64,000 nucleotides of DNA from Mucilaginibacter sp. OK268 (GTDB lineage Bacteria > Bacteroidota > Bacteroidia > Sphingobacteriales > Sphingobacteriaceae). The notes below the pieces were generated by a model that saw only the letters and a program-made list of their open reading frames with translations, had not been told where the DNA came from and made no database searches. The position numbers were made by a program, and so were the translations under genes. The DNA is taken from assembly GCF_900103125.1 (NCBI RefSeq), contig NZ_FNJV01000004.1:248001-312000 (forward strand), read 5' to 3'. Position 1 is the stretch's first letter. Each line of letters starts with the position of its first letter. Shown piece by piece: positions 9,561 to 17,923 of the stretch.

Positions 9561-11101
9561 TGATCCTTAAAATGAAAAACAAGTTCTATCTTTTCTTAAT
9601 ACTGCTCATACTGATGATTAGCAGCCTGGTTAAAGCGCAAGATACCGTTGTCACGAAAATCTATCATGGTAAGCTTGATTCCATAAACTCAGACATATTA
9701 AAGCAAAAAAGGTTGATACAGGTGTTTACTCCCTCCGGTTATAAACCAGGCAGTACCGATAAATATGATGTACTGTATGTACTTGATGGCGGCAACTGGA
9801 ATACAGGCCTTATTCTGCAACTTCAGCAGTTTTTAGAGGGGGAACCCTATATGCCTCCAACCATCATTGTCAGCGTTTTAAATATCGACCGCATCAAAGA
9901 CTTTACACCAACGCATGCGGATGATTGGAAAACTTCGGGCGGGGCAGATAACTTCCTGGGTTTTCTTAAAAATGAATTGATCCCTTATGTTAATAAAACA
10001 TACCCCTCCAATGGCAATAATACACTTTGGGGGCATTCATTGGGTGGCTTATTTGTAGTGTACGCGCTGTTAAATGAACCAAAGACTTTTAAATCATATA
10101 TCGCGGTTGATCCTAGTCTTTGGTGGGATAAGGTTTATCTACCCAAAATGGCCGCCGGTAAATTACCTGCTTTAGCCGGTTTAAATACCACCCTTTTTAT
10201 GGGCGGTCGTGATAGTGAGGATGGTAGAAGCATGAAGATTGATACCATGGATGCCGTGTTTAAAAAAATGGCTCCCGCTGGGTTTACCTGGAAATCTGTG
10301 ATGTATCCGGATGAAACGCATAGTTCGGTACGACTAAAGCTCACGCATGATGGGTTGAAGTTTATCTACAAGGGTTATGGTACCCAAAGTCCCACAATTC
10401 ATCCGACGAACGGAACTCTCCTGAAGAGCAAGCCAATTAAAATGTGGTTTTTTGGCGATTCATCAAATGTAAGATATACTACCGATGGAACGGAACCTAC
10501 TTTGGCATCAGAAAAAATAAAAAAGGAGTTTACTTTATCTGCGCCGGGCAAACTAATTGCAAAAAGGTTTTCGAATAATGGCAAATATGATATTTCCAGC
10601 ATCGCTGAATTTAAAGAAGGAACCTATCTGCCTGGCCTTTCGAAGGTGAAAAATTCAATACCGGGTGGCTTTCATTATGCTTATTATGAGGGTAAATGGG
10701 ATAAACTACCCGATTTCAGTAAATTAAAGCCCCTTAAATCGGGGCTTACCGATACAGCTTTCAAACTCAATAAACTTCCCGCCAAAAATAACTTTGCCCT
10801 GCTTATTGATGGCTGGTTGCAAATAAAAGAAGATGGCTATTATTTTTTTGCACTGGTTTCTGATGATGGCTCAAGATTTTATATTAACAACCAGTTGGTA
10901 ATTGACTATGATGGATTACATAGTGGTGATGGAGCCAGATCATATATAACGCCATTAAAGAAAGGCTTTTATCCTATCCGGGTGGAGTACTTCCAGAAAG
11001 AAGAAGACGCTGACCTGGACCTACTTTACCTCACACCCGGCATCTCCGATATTAAAAAGCTTATTCCGGTGCCTTTTGAGGTACAATACCATCGTAAATA
11101 A
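9560..11101 (+). CDS. Secreted esterase with chitobiase-like and PA14 domains
   Basis: 513 residues. A signal peptide (about 1-27, ending LVKAQ) is followed by a putative esterase domain (about 30-270) of the Fes/EstA type, with nucleophile elbow GHSLGG (Ser160) and a likely catalytic His254 in ETHSS. Residues about 280-352 look like the CHB_HEX_C_1 beta-sandwich (VRYTTDGTEPT). Residues about 365-500 look like a PA14 domain (DGYYFFALVSDDGSRFYINN), usually carbohydrate-binding. Likely extracytoplasmic hydrolysis of an ester on a glycan or siderophore-like substrate; the substrate is not shown. ATG 9560 overlaps the previous stop; MKNKFY at 9572 is an alternative giving a more standard signal peptide. 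Confidence 0.85.
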   Translation: MILKMKNKFYLFLILLILMISSLVKAQDTVVTKIYHGKLDSINSDILKQKRLIQVFTPSGYKPGSTDKYDVLYVLDGGNWNTGLILQLQQFLEGEPYMPPTIIVSVLNIDRIKDFTPTHADDWKTSGGADNFLGFLKNELIPYVNKTYPSNGNNTLWGHSLGGLFVVYALLNEPKTFKSYIAVDPSLWWDKVYLPKMAAGKLPALAGLNTTLFMGGRDSEDGRSMKIDTMDAVFKKMAPAGFTWKSVMYPDETHSSVRLKLTHDGLKFIYKGYGTQSPTIHPTNGTLLKSKPIKMWFFGDSSNVRYTTDGTEPTLASEKIKKEFTLSAPGKLIAKRFSNNGKYDISSIAEFKEGTYLPGLSKVKNSIPGGFHYAYYEGKWDKLPDFSKLKPLKSGLTDTAFKLNKLPAKNNFALLIDGWLQIKEDGYYFFALVSDDGSRFYINNQLVIDYDGLHSGDGARSYITPLKKGFYPIRVEYFQKEEDADLDLLYLTPGISDIKKLIPVPFEVQYHRK

Positions 11102-11139
11102 AAAAGCTGAAAGGAGTTTGATCATCCTTTCAGCTTTTT
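11101..11139. terminator. Bidirectional terminator between convergent genes
   Basis: A perfect 15-bp inverted repeat (11101-11115 and 11125-11139, 9-nt loop) starts with five A and ends with five T. It can therefore act on both strands, between the esterase and the bacilliredoxin. Confidence 0.85.
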
Positions 11140-11159
11140 GCTTTAAGCCTTGAGCTTAA

Positions 11160-11570
11160 TTAGCAATATTGTTCAAACGCGCCAATTAAGTTATCGGCAA
11201 TCATTTGTGCCGGACGGCCTTCAATTTGATGACGTTCGATGATATGTACCAGTTTACCGTCTTTAAATAAAGCCATAGCTGGTGATGATGGTGGGTATGG
11301 CAGCATGTAGTTACGGGCAGCATCAACAGCATCTTTTTCCATACCTGCAAAAACGGTTACCAGTTTATCGGGGTGTTTTTCATTTGCTGCGGCAATTCTT
11401 GCTGCAGGGCGTGCATTAGCTGCTGCACAACCACAAACCGAATTTACCATTACAAATACAGTGCCTTCGCTTTCAATAGCATGCTTTACAGCATCGGCAT
11501 CCTTAAGCTCCTCAAAGCCAACTCTTGTCAAATCTTCCCGCATTGGGGCAACTAAATATTCCGGATACAT
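11160..11570 (-). CDS. BrxA/BrxB-family bacilliredoxin
   Basis: 136 residues when started at MYPEYLVAPMREDL, the conserved N-terminus of the YphP/YqiW (DUF1094) family. The open frame extends 37 codons upstream to 11681, but that part (Cys/Tyr-rich) resembles nothing in the family. The C46-G-C48 motif in VNSVCGCAAANARP is the family's redox site. Family members reduce S-bacillithiolated or other mixed disulfides in the cytoplasm; whether this organism uses bacillithiol cannot be seen here. The residue pattern PYPPSSPAMALFKDGKLVHIIERHQIEG is also typical. A CAAAAATA (TAnnTTTG on the minus strand) box lies upstream at 11604-11611. Confidence 0.92.
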   Translation of the reverse strand: MYPEYLVAPMREDLTRVGFEELKDADAVKHAIESEGTVFVMVNSVCGCAAANARPAARIAAANEKHPDKLVTVFAGMEKDAVDAARNYMLPYPPSSPAMALFKDGKLVHIIERHQIEGRPAQMIADNLIGAFEQYC

Positions 11571-11603
11571 AATTTTTTTGTTTACACTAAAATTTACTTC
11601 AAA

Positions 11604-11611
11604 CAAAAATA
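11604..11611 (-). promoter_or_regulatory. Candidate -7 box for the bacilliredoxin gene
   Basis: It reads TATTTTTG on the minus strand, matching the Bacteroidota TAnnTTTG consensus, 34 bp upstream of the chosen ATG. No clear TTTG -33 element at proper spacing. Confidence 0.4.
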
Positions 11612-11773
11612 ACAAATGATTAGCAGCTTGTATGTAAAAAACACAATAATAACACTTTGCTGACGATGAAAGGTTGCCCAAGGCCTAACCGTTAATTGCT
11701 TATTAGTTATTGTTTTATTTACAACAAGGGTTGATTTATAAATTGTAATAAGTATATTGCGTACCCCTAATTA

Positions 11774-12646
11774 ATGAATTTGATGAGCAAAAAACCTTCT
11801 GAAATTAGTACGGTTGTTATTATTAGCAAGAACCACCAGCATACCAGATCGGTACAAATAAAAACCAAACATTTGAACAGAATACGGCACTATGTGTTTA
11901 GCACACTGTCTGTTGTAGTAGTGTTGGTTGGTTTGGTCATCTACTTAAGAACAGAAAATACCCGGCAGGAACAGGAGAAACAACAGTTGCTTGCGCAGAT
12001 AGTAAAATTAAAAGGTGCTGTTCCTGTGGCATCTGCCGAGGTTAAAGAAGGCAGCGCACAATCATATATTCAAGCTATTGAGGGAAAGTTAAAAACTATT
12101 AACAGTTATTTAAAACGCCGGGGCTTAAAAGGTTTTTCAAACAAAGGTGTTGGCGGTGATAATAATGCCGAGGGTAAAAAACTGAGCGATAAAGAAGTAT
12201 ATTCCTTGTATAACGATTATCTGAATCGTTTGGTGGGTACCATCGCGTTTACACCAATGGGATATCCGCGTATAAGTTCCTTTACTTCATTTTTTGGTTA
12301 TCGCAACGATCCATTTGAAGACGGCCATGCCGAATTTCATCCAGGTATCGATTTTAAGGGCCACAAAGGTGATGAAGTAAAATGTACCGCCAGTGGTAAA
12401 GTGGTTTTTGCAGGCTGGAGTGGTGGTTATGGCAATTGCATCCGCATAGCGCATATCAATAATCTGGAGACTGTATATGGTCACCTGTCAAAGATCAAAG
12501 TAAAAGTAGGCCAGGAAGTAAGTGTTGGGGACGAAATAGGGCTTGTGGGCTCCACCGGCCACTCTACCGGTGCGCACCTGCATTACGAAGTACGTAAAAA
12601 TGGCAGACCGATCAACCCGGTTAACTTTTTAACGCTCAATAAGTAA
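11774..12646 (+). CDS. M23-family (LytM) peptidoglycan endopeptidase, membrane-anchored
   Basis: 290 residues: a short basic cytoplasmic segment, one membrane helix (about 41-58), a short coiled coil (about 62-80) and a C-terminal LytM domain (about 165-285). Zinc ligands are visible as H189/D193 (HPGID) and H270 (HLHYEV), with H237 (YGHLS) and H268 as active-site histidines, so the enzyme should be active. It likely cleaves peptidoglycan cross-bridges in the periplasm. The next gene is a bactofilin, and M23 peptidase/bactofilin pairs are known to steer local wall remodelling and cell shape (for example CcmA with Csd1-type enzymes in Helicobacter). An ATG at 11783 (MSKKPSE) is an equally possible start. 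Confidence 0.93.
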   Translation: MNLMSKKPSEISTVVIISKNHQHTRSVQIKTKHLNRIRHYVFSTLSVVVVLVGLVIYLRTENTRQEQEKQQLLAQIVKLKGAVPVASAEVKEGSAQSYIQAIEGKLKTINSYLKRRGLKGFSNKGVGGDNNAEGKKLSDKEVYSLYNDYLNRLVGTIAFTPMGYPRISSFTSFFGYRNDPFEDGHAEFHPGIDFKGHKGDEVKCTASGKVVFAGWSGGYGNCIRIAHINNLETVYGHLSKIKVKVGQEVSVGDEIGLVGSTGHSTGAHLHYEVRKNGRPINPVNFLTLNK

Positions 12647-12737
12647 ATTGGTGAGTAGTGAATAGAGAGTGGTGAATGGTTTTTACTAGACGAGCCAATA
12701 TTAACTACTCTCTATTCACTACTCACTGCTCACCAAT
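12647..12737. repeat. Word hairpin between peptidase and bactofilin genes
   Basis: The left arm 12647-12670 pairs with 12707-12737. The arms are built of GTAGTGA/GAGTGA-like words. The right arm is identical in complement to the left but carries one extra 7-nt word, so the arms differ by one tandem unit. It begins directly after the peptidase stop codon. Confidence 0.8.
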
Positions 12738-12752
12738 TCATACAATACTCTA

Positions 12753-13133
12753 ATGGCTATTTTCGGAAAAAAAGATAAAGTTGCGCTTGATCTTCAGGCT
12801 ATCTCCACCCTGATTGGTGATGGCGGCATTTTAGATGGTAACCTTAAAGCTCCGGCTTTTGTCCGTATTGATGGGCAGGTAAACGGAGATGTAAACATTG
12901 CCGAAGGGTTGATACTGGGCGAAAAAGGAGTGATCACCGGGAATATCCAAACCAAGGAAATTGTTGTTTACGGAACGGTTAAGGGCGATATTCAAACCGA
13001 TTCGCTCGAAATAAAAGCTACAGGCAAAATTACAGGTGAAATAAACACACAAACTTTATTGGTTGAAACCGGGGGTGTTTATAACGGTAAGCTCACCATG
13101 CAATCAGCGGATAAAAAGCTTCTGGGAGCATAA
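12753..13133 (+). CDS. Bactofilin (polymer-forming cytoskeletal protein)
   Basis: 126 residues, the usual size. A short N-terminal tail (MAIFGKKDKVALD) precedes a right-handed beta-helix with the recurring hydrophobic/Gly pattern of the family (GDGGILDGNLKAPAFVRIDGQVNGDVNIAEGL, then GEKGVITGNIQTKEIVVYGTVKGDI in sequence). Bactofilins self-assemble into nucleotide-free filaments at the inner membrane and recruit wall enzymes. The adjacent M23 peptidase (106 bp upstream, same strand) is the obvious partner. The intervening hairpin could lower read-through, so joint transcription is likely but not certain. Confidence 0.95.
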   Translation: MAIFGKKDKVALDLQAISTLIGDGGILDGNLKAPAFVRIDGQVNGDVNIAEGLILGEKGVITGNIQTKEIVVYGTVKGDIQTDSLEIKATGKITGEINTQTLLVETGGVYNGKLTMQSADKKLLGA

Positions 13134-13134
13134 T

Positions 13135-13193
13135 ACGTTTTACGTTACTTCGGCATCTTCAACGCTTAGTTAAAAACGTACAACTTAAAACGT
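13135..13193. repeat. Word hairpin after bactofilin (ACGTTTTA words)
   Basis: ACGTTTTACGTT (13135-13146) pairs with AACTTAAAACGT (13182-13193) with one mismatch; ACGT/AAAACGT words repeat between. It begins one base after the bactofilin stop. Confidence 0.6.
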
Positions 13194-13274
13194 CAGACGC
13201 ACAGCGTCCAATTGTCATAGGGCAATTAATTAAGCCCGCTATGCCGTTCATTTCATTTTGATGTTTTTATGACT

Positions 13275-13282
13275 TATTTTTG
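13275..13282 (+). promoter_or_regulatory. Candidate -7 box upstream of ahcY
   Basis: TATTTTTG matches TAnnTTTG, 23 bp before the ATG at 13306. A TTTG lies at 13257-13260 but the spacing (14 bp) is shorter than the usual 19 or so. Confidence 0.45.
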
Positions 13283-13305
13283 TGTCTCATAAAAATTGAA
13301 ATGTT

Positions 13306-14622
13306 ATGTCATCAGTAGAAACTGCATTCGTTAAATACAAAGTAAAAGACTTTTCACTGGCCGAGTGGGGCCGTAAGGAAATTGAGCTGGCCGAAGCTGA
13401 AATGCCAGGCCTGATGGCTCTGCGTAAAGAATACGGCCCGTCGCAACCTTTAAAAGGCGCACGTATTGCAGGCTGCTTGCACATGACCATCCAAACCGCT
13501 GTTTTAATTGAAACTTTAATTGCCCTTGGCGCCGAAGTTACCTGGTCGTCATGTAACATATTCTCCACCCAGGATCACGCCGCCGCCGCTATTGCTGCTG
13601 CCGGTATTTCTGTTTATGCCTGGAAAGGGATGAACGCCGAAGAGTTTGACTGGTGTATTGAGCAAACCTTATATTTTGGCGAAGACCGCAAACCATTGAA
13701 CATGATATTGGATGATGGCGGCGATTTAACCAATATGGTACTGGATAAATATCCGGAGCTGATCGGCGATATCAAAGGTCTGTCAGAAGAAACTACTACC
13801 GGTGTTCACCGTTTATATGAGCGTGTTAAAGCCGGTACTTTGCCAATGCCTGCTATCAACGTGAACGATTCGGTTACCAAATCAAAATTTGATAATAAAT
13901 ACGGTTGCCGCGAATCATTGGTTGACGCTATCCGTCGTGCTACTGATGTGATGATGGCTGGTAAAGTGGCTGTTGTTTGCGGTTATGGCGACGTAGGTAA
14001 AGGTTCTGCCGATAGCTTACGTAACTCAGGTGTACGCGTTATTGTTACCGAAATTGACCCTATCTGCGCGTTACAGGCAGCTATGGAAGGTTTTGAAGTG
14101 AAAAAGTTAGGCACCGCTATTGCTGAGGCTGATATTGTGGTTACTGCCACCGGTAACAAAAACATCGTTCGTGAGCAACATTTCCGTGCTTTGAAAGATA
14201 AAGCCATTGTTTGTAACATCGGTCACTTTGATAACGAGATTGATATGGCCTGGTTAAACGGGGCTTACGGTAATACCAAAATTGAAATTAAACCACAGGT
14301 TGATAAATATACCATTAACGGTAAAGACGTAATTGTACTAGCCGAAGGCAGATTAGTGAACCTGGGTTGTGCAACCGGTCACCCAAGCTTTGTAATGAGT
14401 AACTCCTTCACCAACCAAACTTTAGCCCAGTTAGAGCTTTGGACAAATGGTGCTGCATACGAAAACAAAGTATACACCCTGCCAAAACACCTGGACGAAA
14501 AAGTTGCCCGCTTACACCTGGCCAAAATTGGTGTAGAGCTGGAAGTACTTGACCAGGATCAGGCTGAATACATCGGTGTAACTGTTGAAGGTCCGTTTAA
14601 ACCGGAATACTACAGGTACTAA
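13306..14622 (+). CDS. ahcY: Adenosylhomocysteinase
   Basis: 438 residues, typical length. It hydrolyses S-adenosylhomocysteine to adenosine and homocysteine in the cytosol, relieving product inhibition of methyltransferases. Diagnostic motifs: GCLHMT (57-62), DDGGD (136-140), EETTTG (161-166), NDSVTKSKFDN (187-197), the NAD-binding GYGDVGKG (226-233) and the C-terminal KPEYYRY. It lacks the plant/actinobacterial insertion. It appears monocistronic, with a TAnnTTTG box upstream and a strong terminator downstream. An ATG five bases earlier (13301) is out of frame. Confidence 0.98.
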   Translation: MSSVETAFVKYKVKDFSLAEWGRKEIELAEAEMPGLMALRKEYGPSQPLKGARIAGCLHMTIQTAVLIETLIALGAEVTWSSCNIFSTQDHAAAAIAAAGISVYAWKGMNAEEFDWCIEQTLYFGEDRKPLNMILDDGGDLTNMVLDKYPELIGDIKGLSEETTTGVHRLYERVKAGTLPMPAINVNDSVTKSKFDNKYGCRESLVDAIRRATDVMMAGKVAVVCGYGDVGKGSADSLRNSGVRVIVTEIDPICALQAAMEGFEVKKLGTAIAEADIVVTATGNKNIVREQHFRALKDKAIVCNIGHFDNEIDMAWLNGAYGNTKIEIKPQVDKYTINGKDVIVLAEGRLVNLGCATGHPSFVMSNSFTNQTLAQLELWTNGAAYENKVYTLPKHLDEKVARLHLAKIGVELEVLDQDQAEYIGVTVEGPFKPEYYRY

Positions 14623-14628
14623 ATTTAA

Positions 14629-14660
14629 AGAATCAAGAATTTAGATTCAAGAGTCAAGAT
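14629..14660. repeat. Single-arm word tract (AATCAAGA/GTCAAGA)
   Basis: Words AATCAAGA, TTCAAGA and GTCAAGA occur in one orientation after ahcY, the same vocabulary as the hairpins at 27904-28011 and 37857-37935. No opposite arm is present here; the terminator hairpin follows directly. Confidence 0.55.
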
Positions 14661-14694
14661 AAAAAAGGCATGGTTTTCGGATCATGCCTTTTTT
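14661..14694 (+). terminator. Rho-independent terminator of ahcY
   Basis: A perfect 12-bp stem (14661-14672 with 14683-14694), 10-nt loop, ending in six T. Confidence 0.85.
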
Positions 14695-14785
14695 GTTTAC
14701 CTTAACTTTTACCACTCGTCAAAAGCCTGATCCCATTGGTCAAAACGGAATGTTACTTGCGGAGATCCCTGCTTATTTTTAATCT

Positions 14786-15781
14786 ATGAAAAGAATCGTG
14801 CTCCTCCTGATCTTGAGTTTTGTTGGTAATCTCAGCAGCTTTGCCCAGATCCCAATTGATACTATAAGCTATATCAAAAACAATCCTCTCCTTTATTCAT
14901 TGGTAATTTCAAAGAACGATAAGATCATCCACCAGCAGTATTTTAATGGACAGGATAGTACTACCCTGTTTAATGACCAGTCGCTTACCAAGAGTGTTAC
15001 TGCTTTGCTCATTGGTATTGCTATTGATAAAGGCTATATCAGATCGGTAGATGAAAAAGTAGCCGATTTTTTCCCGAAACTGAAAACAGATACTGATAAA
15101 CGGAAACAGGATATCACCATTAGGCAGGTCATGAACCAGGCCTCCGGTTTTAATCACGAAGGCGTAAATGTGGGCGCCTTACTAAACATTCCCGATCCAT
15201 CGGGTTATGTGATCAATGCGCCGCTGGTTTCAGAACCCGGGAAAGTGTTCCGGTACAATAACGCGGCTACGCATTTGCTATCTGTCATCATTGCCAAAAG
15301 CACACATATGGATACCCGGGCTTTCGCCAAAAAATTCCTGTTCGATCCGCTGGGCATTACCCATTTCGACTGGAAAAAAATGAAAGACGGCTACTACGAT
15401 GGCTGCGGACTGTTAAGCATCCGCCTGCGCTCCCTTGATATGCTGAAGTTGGGTAACCTGGTATTAAATAAAGGCGTATATCATCACCGGCAGATCGTTT
15501 CGGCCAAATGGATAGCTTCCATCATCAACCCCGAGGTCACCTACAAAACACCCTGGGGACTGGATAATTCCCTGTACGGCCTGTGTTGGTACCACGCCGA
15601 CTACCAGGGGACAAAAATAACCTACGCCCTGGGCTGGGGAGGACAATTTATGTTCATCATCCCTTCTCTAAAAGCCGTCATCATGACCAACTCCAGCGTA
15701 GCCGATGCCACAGCCATTAAAGAAGCAGCATTGATCACCGGCAGGCTTTTGCCTGAATTGTTTAAGCAACTGCAAAACTAA
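14786..15781 (+). CDS. Secreted serine hydrolase, class C beta-lactamase/penicillin-binding fold
   Basis: 331 residues with a signal peptide (about 1-20, SSFAQ). The three family motifs are present: S66-L-T-K69 (SxxK nucleophile/base), Y157-N-N159 (YxN), and GWGGQ at about 283-287 in place of KTG/HxG. This pattern is usual for Beta-lactamase (PF00144) esterases and D-amino-acid peptidases of unknown substrate. Domain spans about 30-320, with no C-terminal lipocalin extension. It is flanked by a terminator upstream and a convergent gene downstream, so it is probably transcribed alone. True beta-lactamase activity is not implied. Confidence 0.9.
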   Translation: MKRIVLLLILSFVGNLSSFAQIPIDTISYIKNNPLLYSLVISKNDKIIHQQYFNGQDSTTLFNDQSLTKSVTALLIGIAIDKGYIRSVDEKVADFFPKLKTDTDKRKQDITIRQVMNQASGFNHEGVNVGALLNIPDPSGYVINAPLVSEPGKVFRYNNAATHLLSVIIAKSTHMDTRAFAKKFLFDPLGITHFDWKKMKDGYYDGCGLLSIRLRSLDMLKLGNLVLNKGVYHHRQIVSAKWIASIINPEVTYKTPWGLDNSLYGLCWYHADYQGTKITYALGWGGQFMFIIPSLKAVIMTNSSVADATAIKEAALITGRLLPELFKQLQN

Positions 15782-15792
15782 CCTGAGCTGGA

Positions 15793-17517
15793 TTACTGTA
15801 TAAAATATACCTTCTTTATCTTATTGTTTTCGATATGATAAATAGCTACGGCATCCAGTAGTTTGCCAGTGCCGGTTACACGCTCATGATCAATAACAAC
15901 ATTGCCTTTTACAATCCGTGACTGTATCTCACAGTGCAGGGCTGGTACATGCTCAAAAAATGCCGAATACAGGTTACGCATATTATCTTTTCCTTTGCCT
16001 ATAAGCTTATCCGGAAAGGTATATAATTCTACATCATCGGCATAAGGTTCTAAGAACCCGTCGATATTCCGGAGGTTGTAGGCATTTAACTGGCGCTGCA
16101 CCAGGGCCAACGGGGTTTCCTTAAGCAAAGTATCCGGCGAAAGGACATGACCTTTGTTAATCACCAGGCTTATTTTCTGCAGGTTTTCTAACTGCTCGGC
16201 GGGGTTGCCGTTGAGTAATACCAGGTCGGCTTTTTTGCCTTTTTCTATGCTGCCAAACTCCTTTTCTTTACCAATAGCTTTGGCCCCGTTAATAGTGGCC
16301 GATTGGATCACCTGCCAGTTGCTCATGCCGCTTTGCTGCATCGCCTTTAACTCCGTAAAAAGCGAAGAGGCATGTTGGGTACCGATATTACCCGCATCGG
16401 TGCCGGCGGCGATAATTACCCCGGCATCAGCCATTTTTTTAAGATTTACCATCCGGATAGAATCAGTTGTTGCCGCAGCACGCATCCGGGCTATTCCTAA
16501 TGATTTATAACGACCGGTTAAAATAGTATCCGCTAAATGTTTCAGATCGCTGATGGAACCCAACTGTTCGGGGTTGGCCTGTATGAGTTCATCATAAGAG
16601 AAATTCTTTTTTTGCGAGAAAGTATTGAAATAGCCATCCATCACAATCAGTGTAGGGCAAAGCACTACTTTGTTTTTCTTGAGCAAGTTGATAAAATCGG
16701 CAGATACTACTTCGTCTTCCACCTCGTGAACCAGGTAGTCGCAACCACTTTCGACCGCCAGTTGCGCCGTTAGTCTTTCAGTCGCGTGTACAGCCACCCG
16801 CAGGTGATTTTTATGCGCCTCGTCAATAATGGCTTTTACCGCGGGCTGGTACTTTTTGGCTTCTTCCTCTTTATTTTTCCCGAGCACGATGTACCAGATC
16901 TTGATAAAATCCGGGCGATGCGGTAATTGCTTTGCTAACAGATCGGTTGCCTCGGCGGTATTGCTAAATAGGTTAAATGGTTCGTCGTTTCCCAGGTTTT
17001 TATAAACTTCCGGTTCATAGGTGGTTAATAATGGCCCCGCCATGTAGACAGCCGGTGCGTAACTTTTATTGGCGAAACTATCGCGCTGGGCTAGGTAGTT
17101 AAAGTTTGCGCCGGGATCAATAACCGTGGTGATGCCCGCACGGGTATAGCAGCGCAGAAAATCTTCCATATGCTGATGGGTCCAGGCTGTTTCTTTTTCG
17201 TAGGGCATATATTTTTGCAGGGCGATAGCATCGGGTCGGGCATACAGACCACCACTTTGGAAAAAATGCACATGGGAGTCGGTAAGTCCAGGCATCAGGA
17301 ATTTTCCCTCACCATTGATCACCGTGGCGTTTCCCGGGATCTTTACGGTTGCCGGATAGATCCCCGAAATGATATCACCCGCGATGGCTACCGTTCGCCC
17401 GGGTAATAGTTTATTTTGAGTAACATCAACCAGGGTTACATTTTTAATATAGGTTTGACAGAGCCCGGGCAGGGTATACATGACCGCGATAAAGAACAGG
17501 CCGAATTTTGTTTTCAT
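15793..17517 (-). CDS. Secreted amidohydrolase with C-terminal SnoaL-like domain
   Basis: 574 residues. Signal peptide about 1-20 (LPGLCQ). The amidohydrolase barrel (about 22-465) is of the imidazolonepropionase/prolidase-like type. Metal-site candidates are H82 and H84 (TDSHVHF), K206 (FIKIW, possibly carbamylated), H244 (VHATE), H264 (LVHEVED) and D374 (AGTDAG). It ends in GSIEKGKKADLVLLNGNP, the return to the small beta domain. Residues about 471-574 (RQLNAYNLRNIDGFLEPYADDVELY onward) form an NTF2/SnoaL-like fold, as in steroid isomerase or DUF4440 proteins. The second domain is unusual on this enzyme class. Substrate unknown; periplasmic peptide or amide hydrolysis is a family-based guess. 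Confidence 0.85.
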   Translation of the reverse strand: MKTKFGLFFIAVMYTLPGLCQTYIKNVTLVDVTQNKLLPGRTVAIAGDIISGIYPATVKIPGNATVINGEGKFLMPGLTDSHVHFFQSGGLYARPDAIALQKYMPYEKETAWTHQHMEDFLRCYTRAGITTVIDPGANFNYLAQRDSFANKSYAPAVYMAGPLLTTYEPEVYKNLGNDEPFNLFSNTAEATDLLAKQLPHRPDFIKIWYIVLGKNKEEEAKKYQPAVKAIIDEAHKNHLRVAVHATERLTAQLAVESGCDYLVHEVEDEVVSADFINLLKKNKVVLCPTLIVMDGYFNTFSQKKNFSYDELIQANPEQLGSISDLKHLADTILTGRYKSLGIARMRAAATTDSIRMVNLKKMADAGVIIAAGTDAGNIGTQHASSLFTELKAMQQSGMSNWQVIQSATINGAKAIGKEKEFGSIEKGKKADLVLLNGNPAEQLENLQKISLVINKGHVLSPDTLLKETPLALVQRQLNAYNLRNIDGFLEPYADDVELYTFPDKLIGKGKDNMRNLYSAFFEHVPALHCEIQSRIVKGNVVIDHERVTGTGKLLDAVAIYHIENNKIKKVYFIQ

Positions 17518-17637
17518 AGGTTTTTATTAAGATAAGCTAGATGGCAAATGCTAATTTAATATTTATAAAACAGATGTAGTAATGGGTAGCGGAATTTCCA
17601 GAGCGGGAGGCAGCCGAAAAACTTTTTAAACCTTAAA

Positions 17638-17728
17638 TTTTAACACTTTTTTAGTCAAAACAGGATGAAAACGCTTGATTATTGCCCATTTTAACAAAGT
17701 TTTAACGCTATTTTAACACTTTTTAACA
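17638..17728. promoter_or_regulatory. Phased array of TTTTAAC motifs
   Basis: Direct copies of TTTTAACA/G start at 17638, 17689, 17700, 17711 and 17721, and an inverted copy (TGTTAAAA) is at 17789-17796. The last four are spaced 11, 11 and 10 bp, about one helical turn. The array lies 120-210 bp upstream of the amidohydrolase gene. The rest of the 17518-17923 gap is A+T-rich with no gene seen. It could be a multi-site operator or intrinsically curved DNA. Confidence 0.5.
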
Positions 17729-17832
17729 AATTTTTTGCATGTTTTGAAAGGTTTAAAAAGTATTAATCTGTTGATAGTCAAATAACTATGTTAAAAATGG
17801 TCGATTTTGGGCTCTTTTTACCCTTAAGCAAA

Positions 17833-17870
17833 CAGCCCGGTTTTCCTTTTTGATCAGGAAAACCGGGCTG
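17833..17870. terminator. 15-bp perfect hairpin downstream of the deacetylase gene
   Basis: 17833-17847 pairs perfectly with 17856-17870 (8-nt loop), G+C-rich at the base. It lies 54 bp past the stop of the minus-strand deacetylase gene. No T-run follows on that strand, so it may act as an RNA stabiliser or factor-assisted terminator. Confidence 0.6.
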
Positions 17871-17923
17871 CTGTATATACAAATATACGGAATATTGGGC
17901 GTAATACCTAAGACCGGGAAATG

